Of a DNA stretch of 64,000 nt, positions 22,886-34,480 are shown piece after piece. The notes beneath the pieces were generated by a model, which was not told where the DNA came from, did not search any database, and was given only the letters and a program-made list of their open reading frames with translations. A program made the position numbers and the translations under genes. The first letter of the stretch is position 1; each line of letters begins with the position of its first letter. Source of the DNA: Bettongia penicillata ogilbyi (taxonomy: Eukaryota; Chordata; Mammalia; Diprotodontia; Potoroidae); the NCBI GenBank assembly GCA_023548195.1, contig JAJHZJ010000695.1, forward strand, positions 1 through 64,000. Reading direction: 5' to 3'.

Positions 22886-25282
22886 CATTTCTGGAATATA
22901 CCCCTCAGATTAATTGCTGAACCACTTCATTGAAAAGGAAAGTAACAACAATAGTTGTGATCCACATAGGGGAAGTGATTAGAGTTCATACCATAGGTTA
23001 GAGGCAATGGAGAGACCAGTCCTTAACAATCCCAACTCATGGTGTAGTTGGGTTCTATCAAAGAACAATATATTACACCTATACACACTCTGTAATGATT
23101 ATTTTGTATTCTAGTTGATCCAATTCCTACAAATAGTATTAACACCATTTACAGAATCTTTTAAGATTTAGAGAGTTAAATCAGAGCAGACAATAAGTTG
23201 GCCTCAAATCCAGGAAATTCTGAGTTCAAGCCATGCTTCTGACATAGTGAACTTGTAAGAGTCTGGGCAACTCAATTAACCCCTCTGTTCTCCAGGAGAC
23301 TCTCTCACACTTTAGGTTGAACTGAAGGTTCTTACCTGAATCAACAGAGAGATTTTACTTCAAGGAGTTCTGCTAATGAACTCATAGGTCTGGGTCTTGT
23401 CTTTATTCCTTTAAGGTTTACTCATCACTTTCTTCACTGATAATTAATATCAACTTTTTTTAATAGATGAAAAAATTGAGTTGGAAAGAAGTATGCTTTC
23501 TTGCCCAGGGTTACACAGCAATAACAAGTGGCAAAACTGAAATTCAGACTCAGGTTAGATAGATGATTTCAAATCTAGGGCTCTTTCACCATCACTGGAC
23601 TTTCCTAGGGCAAAACTTATACAACTATTGTGAGGGTTATTATCCATTTATACTGTCTACATTCTGTTAGAGATTCATGATCCTGGAATGAGAATCATAA
23701 ATTTACCATGAATGTATGATATAGAGTAGAAGAAACAAAAATGAGATTGACAAAAACTAAGAAGAAATTAAATGTTTTATACTTTATTTCTTTAAATGTC
23801 ATTTAATAATCTTTTTTCTTAATTTTTTCTGTATTTAAATTCTCCACTGACTGGATGTCTCTGGAGCCTCTGAATCTTTGATTCTCTGGCCTTGTTCTTC
23901 CTCTTGGAAAACCAGGAGGTATAATGCCTTGACACCCAGGATATCCCTGTGTTGAGGCAGACCTTCCTTCTTTCTATGTACCTAGGAAAGTAACCAATTT
24001 AAACATGGGAAAATGTCCAAAATCCAGGTAAAGGTAAGGAGTGAATACACCTGGTATTAGAATGATTGGGACTATGAAAGAGAAGCAGAGTGGAAGACTG
24101 AACTAGGACAGTATGATCACATGGCATAGATTTAGATCTAGATACAGAGATCACTGAGTATAATCCACTCATTTTACTGATGAGGAAATTAAAGAAAAAT
24201 GTGTGCTTTACCCAGGATCACAGAGAGAAGAATGCATTATTAGAATGTAGATCAATATGAAGGATTTCAGAAAGAGAAGAACCCAGGATAGGATTATAGA
24301 ACTGTCACTGCAGGGCTCCAAAAGTCATTCTCACCAGTGACTCTTGGAGACCCAGTCAGAAACAAGTTCATAAAGCGCCCGAAGTTCAGACCATGAAATT
24401 AACCTAGGAAGCCTCCCACATTTTTGTTTCCCTTCTTTCTCTTCAAGCACCATGGGATAGTCCAAAGAAGGACCTAGTTGAATCCTGATTATAAATATCA
24501 CAAAAAGTTATGAATGAATTCAAAGAAGTGTGGTCTTTGGCATAACTCAGAAAAGATCGATTGAAAAGGAAACTTGCAAGACAAGGCAATCAGGGGTGCA
24601 TGCTTCAACTAGTTAATATGGCTCAACCATCAAGCTGAGAAACAAGGTCTTCAGGATACCCATGACAACTTTTATTTTTTCCTATGTCAATAAAATATAT
24701 ATTTTAATATATCTGTCCAAGCAGAGGTGGATGTTGTTAAGTTTTTCGAAGAAGGAAGCCAGATACCTGCATTCATGGGGCTCATAGTCTTATAGGAAAA
24801 ATACAATGTATGAAAGTAAGCCGTTTAGTTGTAAAAAATTAACTCAATCAGTATAGTTTACCTTGCTCAAAATAGCCTGTTGAGATAAACAATCTGTATT
24901 ATTATTTCCATTACTGAAGAGTAAGAGGTGATTTACAGTATCAGAGATTAAGAGTTAGAAGAGATCTTGGAATCCATCTAGTTCAATCCCTTCACTTCAT
25001 AGATAAGGACCTATGGCACAGAGAAGTCAACTTTGTCAGGGTCACTTAGCTACCACGTATAAGAGGGATCATGTGACTCCAAATTCAGCCCCCTATCTAC
25101 TATGCCATGCTACTTCTATTTATTTGAATTGAACAAAGCTTTGTGGAAGAGGAGGTACTAGAAGTGGACTGATCAAGTTAACATCTTTAAAGAATGAAAC
25201 TTTGAAATTATTTCCCTAAGGAAACTCTGGAAATCTCTATTGTCAACATGGTTAAAAAATGAGGCTTTAAAATTATTTCCTT
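22886..25282. other. Intergenic sequence with several MIR-type relics
   Basis: No gene seen. Reverse-strand SINE cores lie at about 23450-23615 ('cttgcccagggttacacag'), 24165-24260 ('cattttactgatgaggaaat') and 24945-25125 ('ggaatccatctagttcaatc' and 'aagtcaactttgtcagggtc'). At 25185-25285 a short motif, 'ctttgaaattatttccctaag', is repeated with changes about 75 bases later. Confidence 0.55.
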
Positions 25283-25310
25283 AAGGAAAGTGTGACGACA
25301 CACTTTCCTT
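25283..25310. repeat. Perfect 12-bp inverted repeat, 4-base loop
   Basis: AAGGAAAGTGTG at 25283-25294, loop ACGA, then CACACTTTCCTT at 25299-25310. It lies outside any recognised element and could be a transposon relic or chance; no function is implied. Confidence 0.85.
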
Positions 25311-25579
25311 CATCATATTTGAAACATTGATCACATAAATGTGATGTAGCGTGAAAAGTACACTTGACTGGGTGCTCACAGAGGACAACTATATCACACG
25401 GGGGATTTCTGACTGATTCATTGTAAATCTAAGTGGCAGATTGGACTTGATTCATAAAAGGGAAGCTGTCAGAAGGAAATAATGAATTGAACTAAACTTG
25501 ATCAGAAACTAGAGTTGAAGGAGTCAAATTTGGGGACTAATGTCAATATATCCACAAATTTCAACAGGATTATGATCAA

Positions 25580-28400
25580 AAAACTGTGGCAATGTAGAAG
25601 TAGCAACAAAATGGTAAAGAAGATCTTAGGTGAGTATTGTTTAAGCTTTACTCTCATCAAATTTGGTTCAAGGAGGCAATAACCTAGTTAAGTGTAGGAA
25701 TCTAACTTGCCCTATGGGCAGTAGGAGGTAAGAGAGGAAAGAAAAGGGAGGGGATGCTTACAGTGAAAGGAAGAAGCAGCAAGGGGAAAAGGAAAGAAAA
25801 GGGGGGCTGATAGAAGGGAGGAAAGATTAACTTTTGAGGAGAGCAAAGAAGAAGGGAGAAATAAAAGCATAAATGGGGAAAATAGGATAGAGAGAAAGAC
25901 AGAAGTAGTAATCAGAACTGTGAATATGAATGGGATGAACTCTCCCATAAAATGGAGGCAGATAGCAAACTGGCTTAAAAATAATAATTCTAAAATATGT
26001 TGTTTACAAGAAACACCTTGAAACAGGGGTATAAAAGTCTTGAGTAGACTATTTTGTGGTTCAGCTAAAGTAAAAAAAAAAAAACGTAAAACAGGGATAG
26101 TAATCCTAATCTCAGACAAAGCAAAAGCAAAAATAGATCTAATCAAAAGAGAAAAGAAAGGAAACTATGTATTGCTAAAAGGCAGCATAGACAATGAAGT
26201 TATATCATTACTAAACGTACACGCTCCGAGGAATATACCATCAAAATTCTTAGGGGAGAAATTAAGGGAGTTATAGGAAGAAATAGACAGGAAAACTATA
26301 CTAGTGAGGGACCTCAATCTGCCCCTCTCTGAACTTGATAAATCTAACCTCAAAATAAACAAGAAAAGTTAAGGAGGTAAAGATAAGGTACATATGTTAG
26401 ATCTCCAGAGAAAACTGAATGGGGATAGAAAGGAATATACCTTTTCTCAGCAAGATGTGGCACGTGTATACACATTGACTAAGTATTAGGGCATAAAAAC
26501 CTCCGAATCCAGTGCCAAAAGGCAGAAATAGTCAAAACATCCTTCTAAGATCAGGATGCAATGAAAATTATATGTAATAAAGGGCCATGGAAATATAGAC
26601 CAAAATTAAATGGAAGCTAAATAATCTAATCCTAAAGAATAAGTGGGTCAAACAATAAATTGTAGGAAAAAATCAGTAACTTTATTCAAGCAAATGACAA
26701 TAATGAGACAACCTACCAAAACTTATGGGATGCAATGAAAGCAGTTCTTGGGAAGTTTTATGTCTCTGTATGCTTCCATGAATAAAATAGAGAGAGGAGA
26801 TCAATGAATTGGGTATGCAACTGAAAAAGCTAGAAAAAGAACAAATTGAAAATCCCCAATTAAATATCAAATTAGAAATACTGAAAATCAAAGGAGAAAT
26901 AAGTGAAATCATTTAACTAACAAATGACTATTTAAAATTATTTAACTAACAAATTTGACTAAGAAATAAAACTAAGAGCTGGTTTTATGAAAAAAAACAA
27001 TAAAATTAATAAAACTTTGGTCAATGTGATTAAAAAAGAAAAAAGAAATCCAAATCACCAGTATCAGAACTGAAAACAGTGACTACACCTCCAATGAAGA
27101 GCAAATTAAAGCAACAACTAGAAATTATTTTACCCAGCTGCATACCCGTAAATTTGACAATTTTATTGGAATGGATGAATATTTACAAAAATATAAATTG
27201 CCCAGATTAACAGATGATGAAGTAAAATAATTAACCCCATCTCACAAAAACAAATTGAACAAGCCATCAACAAACTCCCTACGAAAGAAATCTTCAGGGT
27301 CAGACAGATTTACAAGCAAATCTATCAAACGTTTAAAGAACAGTTCATTTCAATACTATATGGGCTATGAAAATTGGTGGAAAAGGAGTCCTATCAAATT
27401 CTTTTTATGATACAAATATAGTACTGATACCTAAACTGACAAAAGCCAAAACAAAGAAAGAAAATTATAGACCAATTTCTCTAATGATTATTCCCTAATG
27501 ATAAAGATGCAAAAATTTTAAATAAAATGTTAGCAAAAAATTACAGTAACTTATCATGAGAATAATACACTTTGATCAGGTAGGATTAATATTTGGAATT
27601 GAGGGCCATTTCAATATTAGAAAAATTATGAATATGAGTGATTATATCAACAATGAAACAAACATAAATCATATGATTATCTTAATAGATATAGAAAAAC
27701 TTTTGATAAAATACAATGCCCATTCCTATTGAAAACACTGGAGAACATAAGAATAAGAGGAACTTTCCTTAAAATAATAAGTCTGGAATATCAAGGGAAT
27801 AAATGAAAAGGAATACTAGTGAAAGTGACCTAGCCATACCAGATTCTAAATATTATCATAAAACAGCAATGATCAAAACCACTTGGTACTGGCTAAGAAA
27901 TAGAGGGGTAGATCAGTGGAATATGTTAAATACACAAGACACAGTAGTCAATGACTATAGTAGTCCACTCTTTGATAAACTCAAGGACCCCAGGTTCTGG
28001 GATAAGAACGCATTCTTTCACAAACACTGTTGGAAAAACTGGAAAAGAATATGGCAGAAACTGGGCATAGAACAACACTTGATACGGTATACTAGAATAA
28101 AGGTGGAATGGACACACTATTTAGGTATAAAAGCTGATACTATAAATAAACAACAAGAGCAATCAGTAGTCTATTTGACAGATTTATGGAGAATGGAGGA
28201 ATTTATGACCGATGAAGAGATAGAGAACATTATGAAATACAAAATGGATAATTTTAATTACATTAAATTGAAAAGTTTTTGCTCAAAGACAATGCAACCA
28301 AGATTAGGAGGGAAGCAGAAAACTGGGAAAGAATGTTTATTAGTTTCTGTGGTAAAGGCGTCATTTCTAAAATATATAGAGCACTGAGTCAATTTCCTAC
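25580..28400 (+). mobile_element. L1 LINE, 5'-truncated, decayed ORF2
   Basis: 25580-25890 is purine-rich and resembles the region that follows ORF1 in the HAL1 copies, so it probably is the L1 inter-ORF spacer. ORF2 follows, in pieces. The endonuclease part (about 25900-26510) has TVNMNGMNSP-like and ILISDKAKAKIDLIKR segments, LNVHAPRN, then DLNLPLSELDKSN and YTFSQQD. The middle (26690-27120) has YQNLWDAMKAVL-like sequence. The RT part (27240-27720) has EGHFNIRKIMN. A deletion near 27780 removes the RT stretch that should hold the catalytic aspartates. 27803-28387 is open for 194 codons and is the L1 C-terminal region (DLAIPDSKYYHKTAMIKT, WYWLRNRGVDQWN, FNYIKLKSFC). Many stops; not functional. 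Confidence 0.85.
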
Positions 28401-28689
28401 CCAAGTGATTGGTTCTATATACTATTGATACTAAAAAAGGAAAGCGCAGAAAACTTACGTGTGTAAAGGAAACTTATTTAAGGGTATCCATGATACTGGA
28501 ACAGATCACAGAGATTAGCAATAGGAGAGATTAATAGTCTTCAGGTCTCTGGCTCAAGGTAGGCTTTCAGATCAGTTGTTTCCACCACCTATTATGAAAG
28601 ACCAGCTTTTGGGGTTAAGATTAGCTAAAATCACTTTCAAGCTTCTCTTACCTGTACCCACTGTCTATCTGAATCATTAAATCAACCCT

Positions 28690-28830
28690 AAAGGAAAATG
28701 CTCGCAAGTGTGTTGTCTCCTCAATTAGCTTGTGAAATTCTTGAAAATGGGCACTTGTTTATCTATTTTTTCTTGTTTATATTCCTGGAGTTTGGCACAT
28801 AGTAAACAATACATAAATTATCTTTTTCAT
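28690..28830 (+). repeat. L2-type 3' tail
   Basis: 'ttgtgaaattcttgaaaatg', 'ggcacttgtttatctatttt' and 'ggagtttggcacatagtaaa', followed by 'caatacataaat', match the end of L2 LINEs. The stretch before it, 28401-28689, shows nothing that I can name. Confidence 0.65.
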
Positions 28831-29559
28831 TCATTATTCTTTTTTTTTTCATTTCTGATACGTCTCCACTTTTTCCCTGTGTCCCATGGATTCTAAATTA
28901 AGAGTTGATAGGGAAGCAAATCTCACTGTCCCTTTAACTTCCAACCATTGATCTTATTTCTACCCTCTAAGAAAAAAACAGATCAAGTATTCTCTCTCTT
29001 TTTCAGAATATTTTTTTTCCCAAAAAAACTGAGGACAGAGACCCTGCCTTTCTTTTACCTTCATTAGGCTAACCATTCCAGTCTCCACTAGCTGTTCTTT
29101 GTATGACATAGTATCGAGTCGGCTCACTTTATATTAAAAAAATAACCTTCCTTTTGGATATCCATCAGTCTTACACCTAAAATGCCCATAAATCTATGGA
29201 GTACTGCAGATAATTTGGGACTAGGGCAAGAAATAATGAATCTATTGCTTCAGATGATGAGACTTTATGGGAGAATAAACAAAGGGAATTTTGGGCAGCT
29301 ATTATATTTTTTGCAAACCATGATTGGGTTACCTCCTAAGAATGGAAGCAGATTTGGAGAAATAAGTTCCTGCAGGTGAAGATGTATTTTGACAGTGTGG
29401 GAAGCATAAATTTGTATACAAGCCAAGGATTGGTCAATGGGATATGATTAATAATGAGGAAAGAAATAAGGAAACAAGAAGCTTTGAGCCATGAATTCGT
29501 TAGAAAAAGACATTCTGGGAATTATGAAAAATTTATACATGCATGAACTGATAATGATA
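28831..29559. other. Intergenic sequence, nothing recognised
   Basis: No gene or named repeat. A 65-codon frame at 29182-29379 shows no known domain. Confidence 0.4.
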
Positions 29560-29890
29560 TGGGCTAATAGCAGTTTAAAGTTTGCAAAGTACTTTAACTA
29601 TCTTGTTTAATCTTTGCAATGACCCCAAGAGGTAAAGATAACCATGACTAATAGTTCACGTTTCTATGGCATTTAAAGATTGGCCATCTCCTTTTAATAC
29701 TTTATTCTTTTTTGAGTTTGGCAACAACTGTATGAGACAAATGCTATCATCTCCCTTCAATATATAAGAAAATGGAAGAACAGAGACTTTAAGTGACTTT
29801 CTTCAGGGTCCTATTGCTGGTAAGTGTCTGAGGCAGGATTGAAAGCTGTCTCCTCTATTTTAAGTCCACTATTCTACCTACCATGCACCT
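29560..29890 (-). repeat. One or two MIR-type SINE relics
   Basis: 'gtttgcaaagtactttaact' with 'ttaatctttgcaatgacccc', then after a break 'gcaacaactgtatgagacaa', 'atgctatcatctcccttcaa' and 'gtaagtgtctgaggcaggat', all in reverse MIR order. Confidence 0.6.
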
Positions 29891-30089
29891 CACTGCCTTT
29901 CATGGCATATAATTCCATTAGAAAGGAAGAGAAAAAATTCAGTTCAAAGCTCTCATTTTATAGAAAACACAGTGCCCCAAAGAAAGTGTGTTTTCAAATG
30001 GAACATAGATAGCAGAACCAGTATTTGGACCATTGTTCTCTGAGGCAAAATCCAACATTCTTCCCACTGAATCATGCTTCTTTCTTGAA

Positions 30090-30650
30090 TGTAAATGAAG
30101 TTTTTCCTATACGGAAAGTAAAGGCAATGAGAGCTTTCATGGTAGGCTGTTGGGAGTGGCAGAGAGCACTTTACTACCTTGCCCTTCCTGACTCTTAAAT
30201 TCCTTTGGCTAAGGAAATGTTGATGGAAAAGGAGATCAATATTTCTGCCCTGAGTCTAAGTACTGCATAATGGTGATTTAAATTGGAAGATCTTTCCCAT
30301 GCATTAATAAGTTCATGTGAACTGCTTATCACCTGGAAGTCACATGGTGGCAGGAGTTTTCAAGTGGAGCAGAAAAGGTGGAACAGAACCAGGAGGAAGT
30401 AAGGGAGAGCAGTTGAGGTGGAGGAGAGAGGACCCAGGCTAACAGGCACAGCAAGTCTCATGAGTGTTGGCTTATGGGAAGGCCCTGGAGCGGGTGGAGG
30501 GGTGAGGAAGGCTTGGGAATGCCTTTGTCCTCAGTAGTGATGTGTATTGATTCTTGGCTATTATGATGGATTTGGCTTTCTGATGTTGGGATTTGACTTT
30601 CTGAATAAATATTTTTCTTATGCCTCTATATATATAGAGAGCCTTTTATA
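30090..30650 (+). other. Possible solitary long terminal repeat (unproven)
   Basis: Composition changes to a GC-richer stretch at about 30330-30540. It is followed by 'ctttctgaataaatattttt' with an AATAAA-like polyadenylation signal at 30602-30607 and a T-rich run. That order resembles a retroviral-type LTR, but I found no matching second copy or internal genes. No reading frame of interest. Confidence 0.3.
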
Positions 30651-30707
30651 CATTGTGATTCAGATGTATGCCAACATATACGTAGCTGTCCTCAGTGCTC
30701 GTGAATA

Positions 30708-30740
30708 TTGTCTGGGTGATACAGGCTGTCACCCAGACAA
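30708..30740. repeat. Perfect 12-bp inverted repeat, 9-base loop
   Basis: TTGTCTGGGTGA at 30708-30719, a 9-base spacer, then TCACCCAGACAA at 30729-30740. It sits just after the possible LTR and just before a GATA microsatellite. Confidence 0.85.
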
Positions 30741-30761
30741 GAAGACAGTTAGCTGCTGTAT

Positions 30762-30764
30762 GTG

Positions 30765-30812
<48 letters not shown>

Positions 30813-30860
30813 TACATATATATAAATAGAAATATATACACATATGTATATGTATGTATA
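30762..30860. repeat. (GATA)n then TATA/TATG microsatellite
   Basis: Uninterrupted GATA units to about 30812, then 'tatacatatatataaat' and TATG units. Confidence 0.95.
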
Positions 30861-31142
30861 TATCATATCACATTAAATTTATCAAGAATTTTCTCTGCCT
30901 TCATTTCACATTCCCAATGAAAAGAAAAAGAAAACACTTGTAACAAATATATTTAGTCAAGCAAAATGCATTCTTACAATAACAAATTCAAAAATATATC
31001 TTCCTAACATCCAAAGATTAGTTAACATTTCAATATGGATTGTGGTACCTATGGATAGTCTGGAAATGATTTTATGTGGTAGATGTGTATATGTGATTGC
31101 AGTAGATTTCAACAATATAGTGATGTGCTTGTAACTGTATGC

Positions 31143-31222
31143 TGTTGGTACATGTATACATATATCTATGTGCATATATATGTGTCTGTGATGGCATGTG
31201 TGTGTGTGTGTGTGTGTGTGTA
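31143..31222. repeat. (GT)n microsatellite with TA-rich lead-in
   Basis: A TATG/CATA stretch followed by a (TG) run at about 31196-31221. Confidence 0.9.
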
Positions 31223-32240
31223 TAAATGCACATGCATTTAGGATGTAAGGTGGAGGAAGTGAGCTATTGATAGCTTGGATTTCTTTCCTTGGTATTTCAT
31301 CATTGACTATTTTGCAAATTTATTATGTCTTTCATTTTATTTTGGTATCTCTCCTCTGTATACTGTATTTTAGATACAGAGAAATTTTCTGAAAAGATTT
31401 TCCCCCTTCCTCCACTGTATGACTTGTTTCCCTTAAAAGTACTGATTTTGTTTGCAAGAAATAAAAAGTCTTAAAATTTAATGTCATCAAAATTATCCAC
31501 CACATTCCTTATTTCTGAGTATTATCCTTGTCCGTTAGGTTGACTATTGTGCATCTTCATTCAGACTAAGTTACTAAAGTAGTGGATCTATGGTAAATGA
31601 CTTTGAAAAGTTAGAATTTTCTGTAATCTAGACCAACAGTGTCTTCCTGACCACAGGGCCTCCATGCTAAGGGAATTCTTTTACCTAGGACTCTTGGGGC
31701 AAACACCCTCTCTGTGGACTATAAATATATTTTTCTGAATTAATGAGGATATAAAGTACCTTATAGTTTCCTGTCCATCCTTGATTGTAGTCCAGAGCAG
31801 CTCCATTGGAAGAAAAGTATTTTTCTGCTATTTCTCAGAGCCCTTAAATGGTGAGTTATAACAACCAGTGTAGGAAGAAAAACTATTAAAGATGGGGTAA
31901 CAGTAAGGAACTGGACTTCTATATATCATAATTGGTCTGAAACAAATAAGTTCTTTTCTGACTTTTAAGAATGTCTTATGTATGTAGAATAGCTCAGGTT
32001 CTAGGAGAATTCTACAAACTTCATTTAAGCCAAACAAGTATTTCTTGATTAGATGATCTCAGAACTGTGGCAGGTAGGAAATGCAGTCATTTAATCTTCT
32101 ACCTCAGTTTCCTCAGTTGTAAAATGGAAATCATAATAAATACTTATTCCCCCTTTCCCTCATGTAATACTACATTTCCAAGAGACATTTAATATCATCT
32201 GGTCCCCATATTCTTAACTTGGAATCCGTAAACTTTAATA
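31223..32240. other. Intergenic sequence with one MIR relic
   Basis: Mostly unassigned AT-rich DNA. 'ctcagtttcctcagttgtaa' and 'aaatggaaatcataataaat' at about 32100-32145 are a + strand MIR piece. Confidence 0.5.
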
Positions 32241-32243
32241 GAC

Positions 32244-32294
<51 letters not shown>

Positions 32295-32295
32295 C
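32241..32295. repeat. (GATA)n microsatellite
   Basis: About 13 uninterrupted units of GATA/TAGA. Confidence 0.95.
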
Positions 32296-32439
32296 AGCTA
32301 TTTTTTAAATATAATTGATTTCTTTTGTAATCCTATGAATTTCATACAATTAAAAATGTGATTCTGAGAAAGGATTCATAAGCCTCAGCAGACCATCAAA
32401 GAGCTTCATGACACATACACACAAAAAAAGTATATAAGA

Positions 32440-32590
32440 ATCTGTGATGTAGTCAGCTCCCTCATTTTATAGATGAGCAACTGGAGGACTAATGATGGGA
32501 AGGGACTTGCCCCAGGTCATGCAACTGGCTGCTAGAAGGGTCAGGACTAGAATCTAAATGTTCATACTCAGAATTCAGTGCTCTGCATGT
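32440..32590 (-). repeat. MIR-type SINE
   Basis: 'ctcattttatagatgagcaa', 'cttgccccaggtcatgcaac' and 'ggtcaggactagaatctaaa' in reverse MIR order. The remaining bases from 32296 to 32760 hold nothing that I recognise. Confidence 0.65.
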
Positions 32591-32759
32591 ACAGAGGGGA
32601 GCAAAGAAGGCCTATTGGGTCAGAGGCAGAGGGAAAGAGGTGAATTTGCACTGCAATGTCCTTTGATGAAAAAGTCAAAAGCACCTTAGAACCTTGAGGG
32701 CTTTAGCAAGAGGGTAGAAAAACATAATAGCTCATACGAGTATACCTCATCTCACATAT

Positions 32760-33280
32760 CCAATCAATTTTCAAGACTTGCTGATTCTCCCTTCACATTG
32801 TTTCTAATCTCTGTCCCTTTTTCTCTACTCACAAAACTACCACCTATTTTGGCATAGGCATTCTTAATATTCTTCACATATAATGTTTTTTCTCTTAACT
32901 CCATGGCTTTGAGTGGGCTATTGCTCATACCTAGACTGCACTCCCTTCTTTACTCTATTAGATTCTAAAGCTTCCTTCAAAGTTCAGATTAAATGGCATC
33001 TCTTTACATGAGGCCATTCCTGATCTTATCAGTTGCTGTTGCTTCTCTCACTTCTACCTCCAATTATCTTAAATATATTTTGTGTATGTTTGTGTGTGAA
33101 TGTGTGGTCTAGTTAAAAAGATTGTAAGTTTCTTGAAAGAAGGCACTACACACACATATATACATCTATCTATCTTTCTATCTGTCTGTCCATCTGTCTA
33201 TCTATCAATCCCTAGATTCATGGTATGGTACAGAGAATTTGGTATAAGCATTTAATAAATGCTTATTGTTAAGTTGATAG
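32760..33280 (+). repeat. L2-type 3' end with embedded TATC microsatellite
   Basis: 'cttccttcaaagttcagatt', 'gaggccattcctgatcttat', 'gattgtaagtttcttgaaag' and 'taagcatttaataaatgctt' are L2 3' UTR hallmarks. (TATC/TGTC)n units at about 33160-33208 interrupt it. Confidence 0.75.
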
Positions 33281-34025
33281 ATAAAGCACTTTATATATCT
33301 AACAAAAGTGCTGTGAGATACAATGATTATTATGCCCATGGTATAGATGAAGAAGCTGTTTCACAGATGATAGTTCAGGTGATATCTATTCTAGCAAGTA
33401 TAAGAGCTAAAACTGGCACACAAATCAACTGCTTCCAAGGCAGATATGGCATAGATTGCATCAAGTTGCCTTAGGATGGCCTGAGGCCAATGAGATAACA
33501 GGAAGACAAGTATAAGAGGAACCATGTTCTCCTTACTGTCCTCTTCTTATGGGAACTAAGGGCCTTCCAGGAGGAGGAAGAAAAGAAAGATATAGAGGAA
33601 TAGGATCAACAAGAGAAGGGAGAGGAAAATAAGTAGAGAAAGTGGAGAATAGTATGGAAGAGTGAAAAAACAAGAATACTTAGATGACTGAGAATAAAAG
33701 AGAAGAAAAAAGAACGAAATTAAGTAGGAAAAGGGGAAAACTAGCTAAATAGGGCAGGATGAAGAGACAGATACGCACAACTATTGAGTGACGATCAATA
33801 GTCTTTGTAAGACTTTAAATGACTACCTGAGTAGCAGAAGATTAGAGAAGAACACATCCCATCTTATGGGAAGAAAAAAGGGAGTAAGAAGAGAAATCTG
33901 TAAATAAATGTCAAGAAATGTAAATTTTATCATTTGCAAACCTTAGGTAAATAGATGATCTTTAATATTGGGAAAATTCTGAGGTACACTATTAAAAGGG
34001 ATGATTAGTGAATATCCAAATGAGC
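33281..34025. other. Intergenic, purine-rich in part
   Basis: 33565-33770 is strongly purine-rich (gaagaaaagaaag-type). The open frame at 33259-33474 crosses a MIR-like relic and is not a convincing gene. Confidence 0.45.
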
Positions 34026-34130
34026 TTGAGAAGAAATAGCAAACTTTCAGTATCTTTGTTAAAAAAAAAAAAAGCTCCAAATGGAGTCATGAAGAGCTGG
34101 ACAAGACTGAAAATGACTTAACAAAAACAA
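34026..34130 (+). repeat. MAR1-type SINE tail (5'-truncated)
   Basis: 'gaagaaatagcaaactttca', 'gtatctttgtt', then 'ctccaaatggagtcatgaag' and 'gctggacaagactgaaaatg' correspond, on the + strand, to the RTE-like tail seen reversed at 10635 and 63205. Confidence 0.7.
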
Positions 34131-34179
34131 TCCTCTGGATAGTGAAAGTGATGCTCCTGTTGAAATCTGTCTTCCCTGA

Positions 34180-34480
34180 ACAAACCATACCAGTATTATC
34201 ATATCTAGCTCAAGGTCATAGACACACTAGAGAGGGTTCAGAGGAAGGCTGTGGGGATCGTGAATGGTTTTAAGATCATGCTATATGAAGATCAACCATA
34301 GGAATATGGGGATATTTAGATTGAAGAAGAGAAAAAGGAAAAGGGAGGGGCATGATAGTTGTTTCCAAGTATTTGAAAAGGTTATCATGTGCAAGTTACA
34401 TTATTCTGGTTCTTTGCCACAAAGCCCCTGAATTTTCTTTTAACTCAGATTCCATGATTCTATGAATAGGAAGATGATGG
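34180..34480 (+). repeat. CR1/L3-like LINE 3' relic
   Basis: 'gggatatttagattgaagaa', 'gggcatgatagttgtttcca' and 'agtatttgaaaaggttatca' follow the order of a CR1-type LINE 3' part. It is very diverged. Confidence 0.4.

Noticed and set aside
27803..28387. 194-codon open frame that could be taken for a host gene
   Set aside because: It is the C-terminal region of L1 ORF2, continuous with the decayed L1 upstream.
30762..30812. Regular GATA repeats considered as a repeat array of CRISPR type
   Set aside because: Uninterrupted 4-base units with no spacers in a vertebrate genome; an ordinary microsatellite.
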